In this document: piece after piece, positions 10,368-19,246 of the stretch
How the letters are laid out: each line of letters starts with the position of its first letter
Numbering within the stretch: position 1 is the first letter of the stretch
Source of the DNA: CAVYXK01 sp963708245
Lineage (GTDB): Bacteria > Pseudomonadota > Alphaproteobacteria > Acetobacterales > Acetobacteraceae
NCBI GenBank assembly: GCA_963708245.1
Contig: OY970201.1
Span: 2,418,001 to 2,482,000 of the forward strand
DNA: 64,000 nucleotides
Direction of reading: 5' to 3'
Notes under the pieces: model-generated
Databases searched by the model: none
Told to the model about the DNA's origin: nothing
Seen by the model: only the letters and a program-made list of their open reading frames with translations
Program-made: the position numbers and the translations under genes

Positions 10368-12922
10368 GCACGTCGGCGTTGCGCTCGCCGATCGGCCGAC
10401 CCGCATTGGCGGACCATCCGATCGTCTGGGTGGCCGCGGTGCTGAGTGCACTCACCGCCTTGTGGGCCGCGCTTGGAGCGCCGGAGAGCCTGATCACCGA
10501 GATCGCCATCTACACGCTGTACGGCGCCGGCGTGAATTTGCTGGTCGGCTATACCGGGCTGGTGCCGTTCGGCGCATCGGTGTTCTTCGGCTGCGCGACC
10601 TATGCCGCCGCCATCTCGATGAAGACGTTCCTCAACAACGAGATCGAGGCGTTCGTCTTCAGCATCGCATTCTGCATCGTGCTGGCGACAGTGATCGGCT
10701 TCATCATCCTGCGCCGCCGTGGCCTTTATTTCTCACTGCTGACACTTGCGTTTTCGCAGATCGCCTTCGAGATCGCCTACAAATGGACCGATCTCACCGG
10801 AGGTGAGAACGGCTTGCAGGGCGTGCCACGGCCGCTGCTTGCCGACCCGGCTCTGTTCCACGGCTTCGCCCTGATCACCGTGGTACTCGGCATGTGGCTG
10901 CTGTGGCGCATCGCACACGCGCCGTTCGGCCGCACGTTGCAGGCGCTGCGCGACAACGAGCAGCGGGTATTAGCCCTGGGTTACAGTCCGTTTCGCCTGA
11001 AGCTGACCGCCTTCGTGGTGATGGCCGCGGTGCTCGGCTATGCCGGGGCACTGCTCGCCTTTATGCTGCGCGGTGCTTATGCAGACAATCTCGGCTGGCA
11101 GCACGCGGGTGATGCTCTGCTGATGACGGTGCTGGGCGGCGTGCACCAGTTCCTTGGTCCGCTCTGGGGCGCAATCGCGTTCGTGCTGCTGCAGGACAAG
11201 CTCTCGACTATTACCGAGAACTGGTGGCTGCTCTTCGCGCCAATTATTTTGGTGTTTGCGCTCGCCTCGCCTGAGGGCATCCAGGGGCTGGCGCAGCGCC
11301 TGCTTGGGCGGCGCCACTGGACGCTTACCCGGCGGGGCATTCCGCCCCGCCCCACCATCATCGCACCATGGCAGAGCACGACCGGACGACCGAAGCTCGA
11401 TCTGACGCAGCCGATCCTGACAGTGCGGGGGCTCGCCAAGCGCTTCGGCTCGCTGGTCACCGCGCAGGACCTGAACCTGGAGGTACACCCATACCGCCTG
11501 CACAGCGTCATCGGACCGAACGGCGCTGGAAAAACCACGTTCTTCAATATGCTGACGGGCCTCCTGCCTGCCGACGCGGGCCAGATTCGCTTCGCCGGTC
11601 ACGACATTACCCGCATGGCCGTTCATCTGCGCGTCCGCTTGGGGCTCGGGCGGTCGTTCCAAATCCTTAGCGTGTTCCGCACCCTGACCGCGTTCGAGAA
11701 TGTGCGCATCGCGGTGCAGGTACACAGCCGCCGCGCCGGTAATCTCTGGTGCGATGCATACCGACTGGAGGAGGTGAACGCGCGCACGTGGTCACTGCTG
11801 GATGCCGTCGGACTTGCCGACCGTGCGGCCGAGCAGTGCGAGAATCTCGCGCATGGCGAGCAGCGCCTGCTGGAAATCGCGATCACCCTCGCGACCGAGG
11901 CGAGCTTGCTCCTGCTTGACGAGCCGCTGGCCGGACTCGCCGAAGCCGATCGCGAGGTGGTGGGCCGGCTGATCCGCTCGCTGGCCGAAACCTATGCCGT
12001 GCTGCTGATTGAGCACGACATCGATCGCGTGCTGGCGCTGTCGGACCGCATCACCGTTCTGCACCAGGGGCGGCTGATCGCCGACGGCAGGCCGGCGGAC
12101 GTGGCGAAGAACCCGGACGTGATCACCGCCTATCTCGGAGCCGCGCGCGAGGCAGAAAAGCCGGCGACGATCGCCGCAGCACTCGCAGTGCAACATCACG
12201 TTCTGCCAACGCCGCTGCTGCAGCTCGACAAGTTGTGCGCCGGCTATGGCGGGAGCCGCGTGCTGAACGACCTCGATCTTATTGTGCATGCCGGCGAGGC
12301 GGTGGCCCTGCTCGGGCGCAATGGTGTCGGCAAGACCACAACCTTGCGGGCGATCACCGGCACGATCGGCAAGACCGCCGGGCGGATCGCGTTCGACGGC
12401 AAGGACATCACCAACGCGCGGCACTACGAGATCAACCGCGCCGGCATTTCGCTGGTTCCCGAGGGCCGGCGGCTGTTCCCTAACCTCACCCTGCTCGAGA
12501 ACTTACAGCTTTCAGCGCGTCCCGGCGGCGCGTCGCTCGACGATATTTACGAGTTGTTTCCCCGGCTGCGCCTGCTGCTCCGCTCGCGCGCCGAGAACCT
12601 GTCAGGCGGCGAACGGCAGATGGTGGCAATCGCTCGCGCGCTGATGGTGCCGAGCCGGCTCGTGCTGCTCGACGAGCCCTTCGAAGGATTAGCACCGGCC
12701 ATCGTGCACGAGGTGATGGAGGCGCTGGTCAGGCTGCGCGGGCGGGTCAGCATGGTGATCGTCGAGCATCATGCGGAATCGGTGCTTCCGATCGTCGATC
12801 GGGCCTATGTACTGGTGAACGGCCAGGTCGCGTTCGAAGGCAGCGCACGGGCGCTGGAGGCTGATGCAGCGCTGCAAGCGCGCCTGTTGGGTGTCGTGCA
12901 GCCGGAGCTGACAGCGGCGTGA
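10364..12922 (+). CDS. LivM-LivG-LivF triple fusion: permease plus two ATPase domains in one ORF
   Basis: A single 852-residue frame carries three subunits that are usually separate. Residues 1 to about 325 are a LivM permease (LLVGYTGLVPFGASVFFG; TDLTGGENGLQG). From about 345 comes a LivG ATPase with Walker A GPNGAGKTT (384-392), signature LAHGEQRLLEIA and Walker B LLLLDEPLAGL. After a linker of roughly 30 residues (near KPATIAAALAVQHH) a LivF ATPase starts, with Walker A GRNGVGKTT (651-659), LSGGERQMVAIARA and LVLLDEPFEGL. The start overlaps the livH stop. With LivH and the binding protein this makes a complete importer from three genes. LivM-LivG fusions are known; addition of LivF is rarer in my experience. 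Because the assembly shows frameshifts elsewhere, a missing stop should be excluded. Confidence 0.88.
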   Translation: MSTSALRSPIGRPALADHPIVWVAAVLSALTALWAALGAPESLITEIAIYTLYGAGVNLLVGYTGLVPFGASVFFGCATYAAAISMKTFLNNEIEAFVFSIAFCIVLATVIGFIILRRRGLYFSLLTLAFSQIAFEIAYKWTDLTGGENGLQGVPRPLLADPALFHGFALITVVLGMWLLWRIAHAPFGRTLQALRDNEQRVLALGYSPFRLKLTAFVVMAAVLGYAGALLAFMLRGAYADNLGWQHAGDALLMTVLGGVHQFLGPLWGAIAFVLLQDKLSTITENWWLLFAPIILVFALASPEGIQGLAQRLLGRRHWTLTRRGIPPRPTIIAPWQSTTGRPKLDLTQPILTVRGLAKRFGSLVTAQDLNLEVHPYRLHSVIGPNGAGKTTFFNMLTGLLPADAGQIRFAGHDITRMAVHLRVRLGLGRSFQILSVFRTLTAFENVRIAVQVHSRRAGNLWCDAYRLEEVNARTWSLLDAVGLADRAAEQCENLAHGEQRLLEIAITLATEASLLLLDEPLAGLAEADREVVGRLIRSLAETYAVLLIEHDIDRVLALSDRITVLHQGRLIADGRPADVAKNPDVITAYLGAAREAEKPATIAAALAVQHHVLPTPLLQLDKLCAGYGGSRVLNDLDLIVHAGEAVALLGRNGVGKTTTLRAITGTIGKTAGRIAFDGKDITNARHYEINRAGISLVPEGRRLFPNLTLLENLQLSARPGGASLDDIYELFPRLRLLLRSRAENLSGGERQMVAIARALMVPSRLVLLDEPFEGLAPAIVHEVMEALVRLRGRVSMVIVEHHAESVLPIVDRAYVLVNGQVAFEGSARALEADAALQARLLGVVQPELTAA

Positions 12923-12954
12923 CAGACAGGGGCCGCGCGCCCCGCACCCTCACC

Positions 12955-12998
12955 CGGTTCGCTTCGCGAACCGACCTCTCCCGAAGAGCGGGAGAGGT
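12955..12998. repeat. Two-hairpin intergenic repeat, copy 1
   Basis: Hairpin B: cggttcgc (12955-12962) pairs with gcgaaccg (12966-12973). Hairpin A: acctctcccg (12974-12983) pairs with cgggagaggt (12989-12998). The same two modules recur at 48906-48987. Located between the convergent importer operon and the OFA-partner peptide, it may act as a bidirectional terminator. It is also a dispersed repeat family. Confidence 0.8.
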
Positions 12999-13004
12999 GA
13001 ATTC

Positions 13005-13100
13005 TTAGCCGAACAACTTCATCGCGTCGGTCTTATGGGCCACACCCCAGAGCAGGGGGATACCCACGAGTGCCCAGGCCAGGATCAGTTTCACTGCCAT
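13005..13100 (-). CDS. Small single-helix peptide resembling the OFA-type MFS transporter small subunit
   Basis: A 31-residue ORF: start MAVKLILAWALVGIPLLWGV, end KLFG. It is almost entirely one membrane helix with a short charged tail. Such peptides occur directly after oxalate/formate-type (OFA) MFS transporters in alphaproteobacteria and are annotated as MFS transporter small subunits; I rely on memory for that. It follows the OFA remnant by 14 bases, with a purine-rich ggagggtgtgaag stretch upstream of the ATG. The frame is intact although the transporter is not. Confidence 0.6.
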   Translation of the reverse strand: MAVKLILAWALVGIPLLWGVAHKTDAMKLFG

Positions 13101-13114
13101 CTTCACACCCTCCG

Positions 13115-13722
13115 TCAGATCCCGGCGGTTTGCGGCGTAAGCAAGTGCCGCTCGTGCACAGGTCGCATCAGCACGTTGCAGATCAGTCCGATCAGCAACA
13201 ACCCCGCCATGATGTACATCGTATCGGTATAGGCGTCGGCCTTGGCCGCACCGTGATCGATCAGGTATTGGCGCATGTAGTTCACGATCACCGGGCCAAA
13301 TACGCCCGCCGCCGACCACGCTGTAAGCAGCCGTCCATGAATGGCGCCGACGTACTTGACGCCGAACGCGGAAATCAAGAAGCCGCCGCCGAAGCAGTAG
13401 GCGGCCGTGAACATCGCCTTGCGCGGGCCGGCACGATCGAGCCACGTGCCGGCAATTGCCGCCGAGACCCCCAGCAGCACGATCGCGATGCTGAAGATCC
13501 ACCCCAGATCAGTCAGCTTCCAATCACCCGGCGCCGACTTGGTGATTCCGATCAGCCGGGTCATCGGTAAGGTTGAACACGCTGAACGCATAAGCCTGGC
13601 CGATGCACAGATGCACGCAGAGCGCCGCCGGCGGCACCATCCAACGGCTGAACCCCGGGGCCGGCGATGATGCGTTCGCGGTCCAACAGGCCCGATGCGC
13701 CGCGCGTAGTGGTGGAACTCAT
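13115..13722 (-). pseudogene. OFA-family MFS transporter remnant (oxalate/formate antiporter-like)
   Basis: Reading from ATG 13722 (after gggagggg) gives MSSTTTRGASGLLDRERIIAGPG. An extra C in the CCCC run at 13653-13656 shifts the frame, which otherwise continues FSRWMVPPAALCVHL. A second extra base near 13568 shifts it again just before MTRLIGIT. The segment WKLTDLGWIFSIAIVLLG to CFGGGFLISAFGV then joins directly to KYVGAIHGRLLTAWSAAGVF and the C-terminal helix, so about 250 residues of the usual 420-440 are missing from the middle. The frameshifts could be sequencing errors, but the large internal deletion makes the gene non-functional unless the assembly collapsed. The context beside formate dehydrogenase suggests a former formate/oxalate exchanger. 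Confidence 0.8.
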
Positions 13723-13791
13723 CTGGATGCCCCTCCCGGTCGTTTCTTCATGTTGGGCAGCAATACGAGTAACGCGGTCGAAACGATAATA

Positions 13792-14004
13792 TCAACCGGC
13801 CCGCAAGCGTTCAACCGCCTCCCGTACCAGGGGATCGAGCTTGTCGGCCGGCGTGGCGTGTTGGGTGAGGATGGCCGCCCGCATCCGCGGGTCCCAGAAC
13901 TTGCGCAGGTGATCCGCGGTGGAGGCAACTGCTTGCTCGTGCGGCTGGTGGGCGAAGAAGCGGCCGATCTGGTTGGCCATGTAAGCGAGTTTGTCAGGCG
14001 ACAT
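13792..14004 (-). CDS. fdsD: Formate dehydrogenase delta subunit
   Basis: A 70-residue protein beginning MSPDKLAYMANQIGRFFAHQ, with LRKFWDPRMRAAI, the signature of the FdsD family. FdsD is a small subunit needed for assembly or activity of the soluble NAD-dependent molybdenum formate dehydrogenase. Its start overlaps the end of fdhD by 11 bases, so it is the last translationally coupled gene of the fds operon. No membrane segment or signal peptide is seen. Confidence 0.9.
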   Translation of the reverse strand: MSPDKLAYMANQIGRFFAHQPHEQAVASTADHLRKFWDPRMRAAILTQHATPADKLDPLVREAVERLRAG

Positions 14005-14863
14005 TCTGCGCTCGCCCCATCTCGATGCGCTCGGCGTGGGTGAACACCTCGAAGCCGTCCTGGCGCGCCACGCCAATAAGAGTGATCCCCGCCGCCTCCG
14101 CGATGCGCACGGCCAGGGCGGTCGGCGCCGAGACGGCGGCAAGCACCGGCGCACCGATCGCCGCTGCTTTCTGCACCAGTTCCACGGAGAGCCGACTGCT
14201 GAGCAGTACCAGCCCCCCGGAGGCAGCCACCTGCTGGCGCGCCAGTACGCCGGCCAGCTTGTCGAGCGCATTGTGGCGGCCGACATCCTCGCGGACTGCC
14301 ACAAGGCCACGCGCCGGCATCCAGAAGCCGGCGGCGTGGACGGCATGGGTTACCTGATTCAGGTGCTGCGCGGCGGGCAGTGCGGCCATCGCGGTCGCGA
14401 CGTCGCCGGGAGTGAAGCGGGGGGCGACAGTGACCGAGGGTGGCGGGCGGACTGCGTCGGCAAGGCTCTCGATTCCGCACAGGCCGCATCCGCTGGGCCC
14501 GGCAAGGCGGCGACGGCGTGCCTCGGCGACCGCGAGGCGATCGGCGGCCAGCCACATACGCAGCTCGATGCCTTCCCCGGCCCGCACGATCCGCAGTTCT
14601 TCGAGTTGGTCGGGGTGCTCGACGATCCCCTCGGTCAGGCTGAACCCGAGGGCGAAATCTTCCAGATCGGCCGGCGTGGCCAGCATCACCGCCAGCGTGG
14701 CGCGGTTATAGGTCAGCGCGACCGGCGTCTCTTCCGGGATCGTGCGGATCCCGAGCTCGCCGCCACCATCCCACCAACGGAACCGTCGCGCTGCGTGCGC
14801 AACCGAAGGCCCCCTCCCCTTGCGGGAGGGGGTTGGTGGAGGCTGCTTGGCCACTTCTGTCAT
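13994..14863 (-). CDS. fdhD: Formate dehydrogenase accessory sulfurtransferase
   Basis: FdhD moves sulfur from a cysteine desulfurase to the Mo-bis-MGD cofactor of formate dehydrogenase. The conserved CGLCG motif is present (Cys126 and Cys129), along with PEETPVALTYN, DLEDFALGFSLTEGI and REDVGRHNALDKL. The ATG at 14863 overlaps the fdsA stop (ATGA), which supports this start. Residues 8-19 (PPPTPSRKGRGP) are encoded by a palindromic repeat (14810-14832) read through in frame, giving an unusual N-terminal extension before the conserved domain. Length 289 residues, slightly above the family norm. Confidence 0.93.
   Translation of the reverse strand: MTEVAKQPPPTPSRKGRGPSVAHAARRFRWWDGGGELGIRTIPEETPVALTYNRATLAVMLATPADLEDFALGFSLTEGIVEHPDQLEELRIVRAGEGIELRMWLAADRLAVAEARRRRLAGPSGCGLCGIESLADAVRPPPSVTVAPRFTPGDVATAMAALPAAQHLNQVTHAVHAAGFWMPARGLVAVREDVGRHNALDKLAGVLARQQVAASGGLVLLSSRLSVELVQKAAAIGAPVLAAVSAPTALAVRIAEAAGITLIGVARQDGFEVFTHAERIEMGRAQNVA
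14810..14832. repeat. Palindromic repeat inside the fdhD coding sequence
   Basis: The arms ccccctccc (14810-14818) and gggaggggg (14824-14832) flank a short cttgc-type loop. It is the same class of G/C-rich palindrome as the intergenic hairpin at 5400-5432, but here it lies within codons 11-18 of fdhD and keeps the frame open. Confidence 0.75.
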
Positions 14864-17700
14864 TTGGCCGGTACAAGCTCGATCCGACGACTCTGCGCAG
14901 CGAATTCCCGGTACTCACGCTGCCAGTCGCTCAGACCGTTGGTCGGCGAGACCTGCACGGCCGTCACTTTGTATTCGGGACAATTCGTCGCCCAATCCGA
15001 ATAATCGGTCGTGACCACGTTGGCCTGCGTATCCGGGTGGTGGAAGGTGGTGTACACCACGCCCGGCGCCACGCGATCGGTAATGCGCGCGCGCAGACTG
15101 GTCTCCCCCGACCGGCTTGCCAGCCGCACCCAGTCGCCATCGCGGATGCCGCGCTGCTCGGCGTCATGCGGATGGACCTCCAGCAGATCCTCTTCGTGCC
15201 AGACTGAATTGGCGGTGCGCCGAGTCTGCGCCCCGACATTGTACTGCGAAAGAATCCGACCGGTCGTAAGCAGCAGCGGGAATCGCGGCCCCGTGCGTTC
15301 GTCGGTCGGGACATATTCGGTGACCACGAAATGCCCCTTGCCGCGCACGAAATGACCGACGTGCATCACCGGCGTCCCTTCCGGCGCCTGCTCGTTGCAC
15401 GGCCACTGCACCGAGCCCAGCTCGTTGAGCTTCGCGTACGAAACCCCGGCGAAGCTCGGCGTAGTCGCGGCGATTTCATCCATGATTTCGGATGGATGGC
15501 GATAATGCCAATTCAGGCCCAGTGCGTTGGCAATCTTCTGCGTGATCTCCCAGTCGGCAAAACCGTTCTTCGGGGCTATCGCCTTGCGTACGAGATTGAT
15601 CCGGCGTTCGGCATTGACGAACGTGCCGTCCTTCTCGAGGAACGTAGAGCCTGGCAGAAACACGTGCGCATAATTCGCCGTCTCGTTCAGGAACAGATCC
15701 TGCACGACGACGAATTCCATCGCCTCCAGCCCGGCGGTCACGTGCCGCGTGTCCGGGTCTGACTGCGCGATGTCCTCGCCTTGAACATACAGCGCCAGAA
15801 ATGACCCGTCCTGCGCCGCGTCGAGCATGTTGGGGATGCGCAAGCCCGGCTCTGGGTCCAGCGTGACACCCCAGACGCGCTCGTAGATTGCCCGCACCGC
15901 TGGATCGGAGATGTGCCGGTAGCCGGGCAGTTCGTGCGGGAAGCTGCCCATGTCACATGAGCCCTGCACGTTGTTCTGCCCACGCAGCGGGTTTACCCCG
16001 GTCCCTGGGAAGCCGATATTGCCGGTCGCCATCGCGAGGTTGGCGAGCGCCATCACCGCGGTGCTGCCCTGGCTGTGCTCGGTCACGCCGAGGCCGTAAT
16101 AGATGGCCGCGCGTCCTCCAGTTGCGTAGAGCCGCGCCGCATCGCGGATCAGCGCCGCGGGGACGCCGCTGAACTTCTCCACTTCTTCCGGGCTGTTGCG
16201 CGGCTCAGCAACGAACGCGGCCCAATCGGCAAACGAGTCGGGCTCGCAGCGCTCGCGCACATAGGCATCGTTCACTAGCCCCTCGGTGACGATCACATGC
16301 GCCAGCGAGTCCAACACCGCGACATTGGTGCCGGGACGGATCGGCAGGTGATACGCCGCCTCGACATGCGGCATACGCACGAGATCGATGCGCCGCGGGT
16401 CGATCACGATTAGCTTCGCCCCTTCGCGCAGCCGCCGCTTCAGGTGCGAGGCGAACACCGGGTGCCCGTCGGTCGGGTTGGCGCCCATCACCAGCACCAC
16501 ATCGGCCTGATCGACCGAATCAAAATCATTGGTGCCGGCGGAGGTGCCGAGCGTGGTCTTCAGCCCGTAGCCGGTCGGCGAGTGACACACGCGCGCGCAG
16601 GTATCGACGTTGTTATTGCCAAAGCCGGCGCGCACCAGCTTCTGCACGAGATAAGTCTCTTCATCGGTACAGCGCGAGGACGTGATGGCGCCGACCGCGC
16701 CGCGTCCATGCGCTGCCTGGATGCGCCGGAACTCGGCGGCGACCCGCGCGATCGCCTCGTCCCAACTTACTTCGCGCCACGGATCGGTGATCCGTTCGCG
16801 CATCATCGGCTTCAGGATGCGGTCCGGGTGCGTTGCATAGCCCCAGGCGAACCGGCCCTTCACGCAGGAATGCCCATGATTCGCCTTGCCGTCCTTCCAG
16901 GGAACCATACGCACGACAACGTCGCCTTGCAGCTCCGCTTTGAAATTGCAGCCTACCCCGCAATACGCACAGGTGGTGATGACCGAGTGGTCGGGCTGAC
17001 CCAGCTCGACCACCGATTTCTCGATCAACGAGCCGGTCGGGCAGGCCTGCACGCAGGCGCCGCAAGACACGCATTCAGATGTAAGGAACGGCTCATCCTG
17101 GCCGGCGGCGATTTTCGAAGCGAAGCCGCGTCCCTCGACAGTCAGGGCGAACGTCCCCTGCACTTCCTCGCAGGCGCGCACGCAGCGCGAGCAGACGATG
17201 CAGCGCGCCGGATCGAATTGGAAATAGGGATTGGAGTCGTCGATCTTGGCATTGAGATGGTTGACCCCACCGGTGCCGTACCGCACCTCACGCACTCCGA
17301 CGAGGCCGGCGGCTTCCGCAAACTCGCTATTGCCGGCAACCGGGGAGGTGAAGCCGTCGCGCGGATGGTCCGACAGATAGAGCTCCATCACCCCGCGACG
17401 GATACGACGAACGCGATCGGTCGTGGTGGAGACTTTCATTCCCGGCACCACCGGGGTGGTGCAGGAGGCCGGGGTGCCGGCGCGGCCTTCGATCTCCACC
17501 AGGCAAAGCCGGCAGGAGCCGAACGCGCTCAACATGTCGGTGGCGCAGAGTTTCGGCACCTTGATGCCGGCCACCATCGCCGCGCGCATGATCGAGGTGC
17601 CTTCCGGGACCGTGACCTCGTGCCCGTCGATGGTGAGCGTGACCATCGTTTCGGCGGAACTCGCCGGAGTGCCGTAGTCTACCTCCTGGATCAGGGGCAT
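14860..17700 (-). CDS. fdsA: NAD-dependent formate dehydrogenase alpha subunit (Mo/Fe-S)
   Basis: Catalytic subunit oxidising formate to CO2, 946 residues. An N-terminal [2Fe-2S] ferredoxin domain has Cys52, 63, 66 and 80. Two [4Fe-4S] sets follow at 166/169/172/176 and 209/212/215/219, then the molybdopterin-domain cluster at 243/246/250/278 (CAYCGVGC). The Mo-ligating residue is Cys371 in CARVCHSP, so this is a cysteine rather than selenocysteine enzyme. The C-terminal domain binds bis-MGD. It is preceded by fdsB (10-base gap) and overlaps fdhD. The enzyme is cytoplasmic, without a Tat signal. Confidence 0.96.
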   Translation of the reverse strand: MPLIQEVDYGTPASSAETMVTLTIDGHEVTVPEGTSIMRAAMVAGIKVPKLCATDMLSAFGSCRLCLVEIEGRAGTPASCTTPVVPGMKVSTTTDRVRRIRRGVMELYLSDHPRDGFTSPVAGNSEFAEAAGLVGVREVRYGTGGVNHLNAKIDDSNPYFQFDPARCIVCSRCVRACEEVQGTFALTVEGRGFASKIAAGQDEPFLTSECVSCGACVQACPTGSLIEKSVVELGQPDHSVITTCAYCGVGCNFKAELQGDVVVRMVPWKDGKANHGHSCVKGRFAWGYATHPDRILKPMMRERITDPWREVSWDEAIARVAAEFRRIQAAHGRGAVGAITSSRCTDEETYLVQKLVRAGFGNNNVDTCARVCHSPTGYGLKTTLGTSAGTNDFDSVDQADVVLVMGANPTDGHPVFASHLKRRLREGAKLIVIDPRRIDLVRMPHVEAAYHLPIRPGTNVAVLDSLAHVIVTEGLVNDAYVRERCEPDSFADWAAFVAEPRNSPEEVEKFSGVPAALIRDAARLYATGGRAAIYYGLGVTEHSQGSTAVMALANLAMATGNIGFPGTGVNPLRGQNNVQGSCDMGSFPHELPGYRHISDPAVRAIYERVWGVTLDPEPGLRIPNMLDAAQDGSFLALYVQGEDIAQSDPDTRHVTAGLEAMEFVVVQDLFLNETANYAHVFLPGSTFLEKDGTFVNAERRINLVRKAIAPKNGFADWEITQKIANALGLNWHYRHPSEIMDEIAATTPSFAGVSYAKLNELGSVQWPCNEQAPEGTPVMHVGHFVRGKGHFVVTEYVPTDERTGPRFPLLLTTGRILSQYNVGAQTRRTANSVWHEEDLLEVHPHDAEQRGIRDGDWVRLASRSGETSLRARITDRVAPGVVYTTFHHPDTQANVVTTDYSDWATNCPEYKVTAVQVSPTNGLSDWQREYREFAAQSRRIELVPAK

Positions 17701-17710
17701 AGCCGCCTCC

Positions 17711-19246
17711 TCAGTCCGCCGCGAGCGCCGGGGCCCGACGGAAATCTTCGGGGAAATGCGTGAGCGCGCTCATTACCGGATAGGGAATGAACCCGCCCAG
17801 CGCGCAGAGCGAACCGAACTTCATTGTCTCGCAGAGGTCGCGCAGCAGAGCGAGATTCGCATCCACGTCATCGCCGGCGAGGATGCGGTCGATCACCTCC
17901 ATGCCGCGTACCGAACCGATGCGGCAGGGCGTACATTTGCCGCAGGATTCCTCTGCGCAGAATTCCATAGCGAAGCGTGCCTGCCGTGCCAGATCGACGG
18001 TATCGTCGAACACCACCACGCCGCCATGGCCGATCAGGCCGTCGCGCGCGGCAAAGGCTTCGTAGTCGAACAGCGTATCGAACAGCGCCGGGGGGAAATA
18101 GGCGCCGAGCGGTCCGCCGACCTGCACCGCGCGCACCGGGCGGCCGGTGAGCGTGCCGCCGCCGATGTCCTCGACGATCTCGCCCAGGGTCAGCCCGAAC
18201 CCGGCTTCGAACAGGCCGCCGTGGCGGACGTTGCCGGCAATCTGGATCGGCATCGTACCACGCGAGCGCCCCATGCCGATGTCGCGGTAATGCGCTGCCC
18301 CTTCGGCCAGGATCACCGGCACGCTGGCCAGCGTGATGACGTTGTTGATCACCGTCGGACAACCGAAGAGCCCCTTGTGCGCCGGCAGCGGCGGCTTGGC
18401 GCGCACCTGCCCGCGCCGGCCCTCCAGGCTGTCCAGCAATGAGGTCTCCTCGCCGCAGATATAGGCGCCGGCGCCGATCCGCTGCTCGATGTCGAAGGCG
18501 AAGCCGGAGCCGAGCACATCGGGGCCAAGCAGCCCCGCCTCCCGGGCATCGACGACCGCCTGCTCTAAGGTCGCTGCAGCGTGCGGATATTCCGAACGGG
18601 TATAAACCCAACCCTTCGTCGCACCCACCGCTAGGCCGGCGATCACCATGCCTTCGATCAGGCAATAGGGATCGCCTTCCATCAGCATGCGGTCAGCGAA
18701 AGTTCCGGAATCGCCCTCGTCGGCATTGCAGACGATGAACTTGCGCGACCCCGCGGCCTCGGCCGCCGTGCGCCATTTGATTCCGGTAGGGAAGCCAGCT
18801 CCGCCACGGCCGCGCAGCCCGGATTCGGTCACGACCGCGATAGTGGCCTGCGGTCCGATCTCGATCGCGCGCGCCAAGCCCTTGAGGCCGCCGTGGCGGC
18901 GATAATCATCGAGCGAGAGCGGATCGACTACGCCGCAGCGCGCGAAGGTTAGCCGCGTCTGCGCGGCAAGCAACGGCAGTTCCTCCGGCCGCCCGAGATG
19001 CAGCCTGTGCGCGCCGCCCGCCAGCATCCCGGCATCGAGCAGACCTGGCACATCGTCCGCGCCGACCGGGCCGTAGGCGACCCGTCCGGCCGCCGTCTGC
19101 ACCTCGATCATCGGCTCCAGCCAGAACAGGCCGCGCGAGCCGGTGCGGACCAGCTCCACTGATGGGCTAGCCGCCAGCGCGGCCGCTACCGTATCGGCGC
19201 CCAGCGCCAGGGATGCCGCGTCACGGGGCACGAAGACCTGTGTCAT
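17711..19246 (-). CDS. fdsB: NAD-dependent formate dehydrogenase beta subunit (NuoF-like)
   Basis: Diaphorase subunit passing electrons from the Fe-S chain to NAD+, 511 residues. The first ~110 residues are a thioredoxin-like [2Fe-2S]-type domain, followed by the NuoF core: the glycine-rich NADH/FMN region ESGLRGRGGAGFPTG, FMN contacts in ICNADEGDSGTFAD... (here VCNADEGDSGTF), YICGEETSLLDSLEG, and the [4Fe-4S] motif ESCGKCTPCRIG with a downstream Cys. Its ATG overlaps the fdsG stop (ATGA at 19243-19246). Together fdsG, fdsB, fdsA and fdsD encode the soluble heteromeric formate dehydrogenase. Confidence 0.95.
   Translation of the reverse strand: MTQVFVPRDAASLALGADTVAAALAASPSVELVRTGSRGLFWLEPMIEVQTAAGRVAYGPVGADDVPGLLDAGMLAGGAHRLHLGRPEELPLLAAQTRLTFARCGVVDPLSLDDYRRHGGLKGLARAIEIGPQATIAVVTESGLRGRGGAGFPTGIKWRTAAEAAGSRKFIVCNADEGDSGTFADRMLMEGDPYCLIEGMVIAGLAVGATKGWVYTRSEYPHAAATLEQAVVDAREAGLLGPDVLGSGFAFDIEQRIGAGAYICGEETSLLDSLEGRRGQVRAKPPLPAHKGLFGCPTVINNVITLASVPVILAEGAAHYRDIGMGRSRGTMPIQIAGNVRHGGLFEAGFGLTLGEIVEDIGGGTLTGRPVRAVQVGGPLGAYFPPALFDTLFDYEAFAARDGLIGHGGVVVFDDTVDLARQARFAMEFCAEESCGKCTPCRIGSVRGMEVIDRILAGDDVDANLALLRDLCETMKFGSLCALGGFIPYPVMSALTHFPEDFRRAPALAAD

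Noticed and set aside
11368..11670. Separate LivG start MAEHDRTTEA in a shifted frame
   Set aside because: The ATPase motifs are in the fusion frame and not downstream of this ATG; the fused frame keeps family-like sequence on both sides.
16444..17763. Plus-strand ORF of 439 codons opposite fdsA
   Set aside because: Antisense shadow of a well-supported gene; His/Arg/Gly-rich, no start signal.
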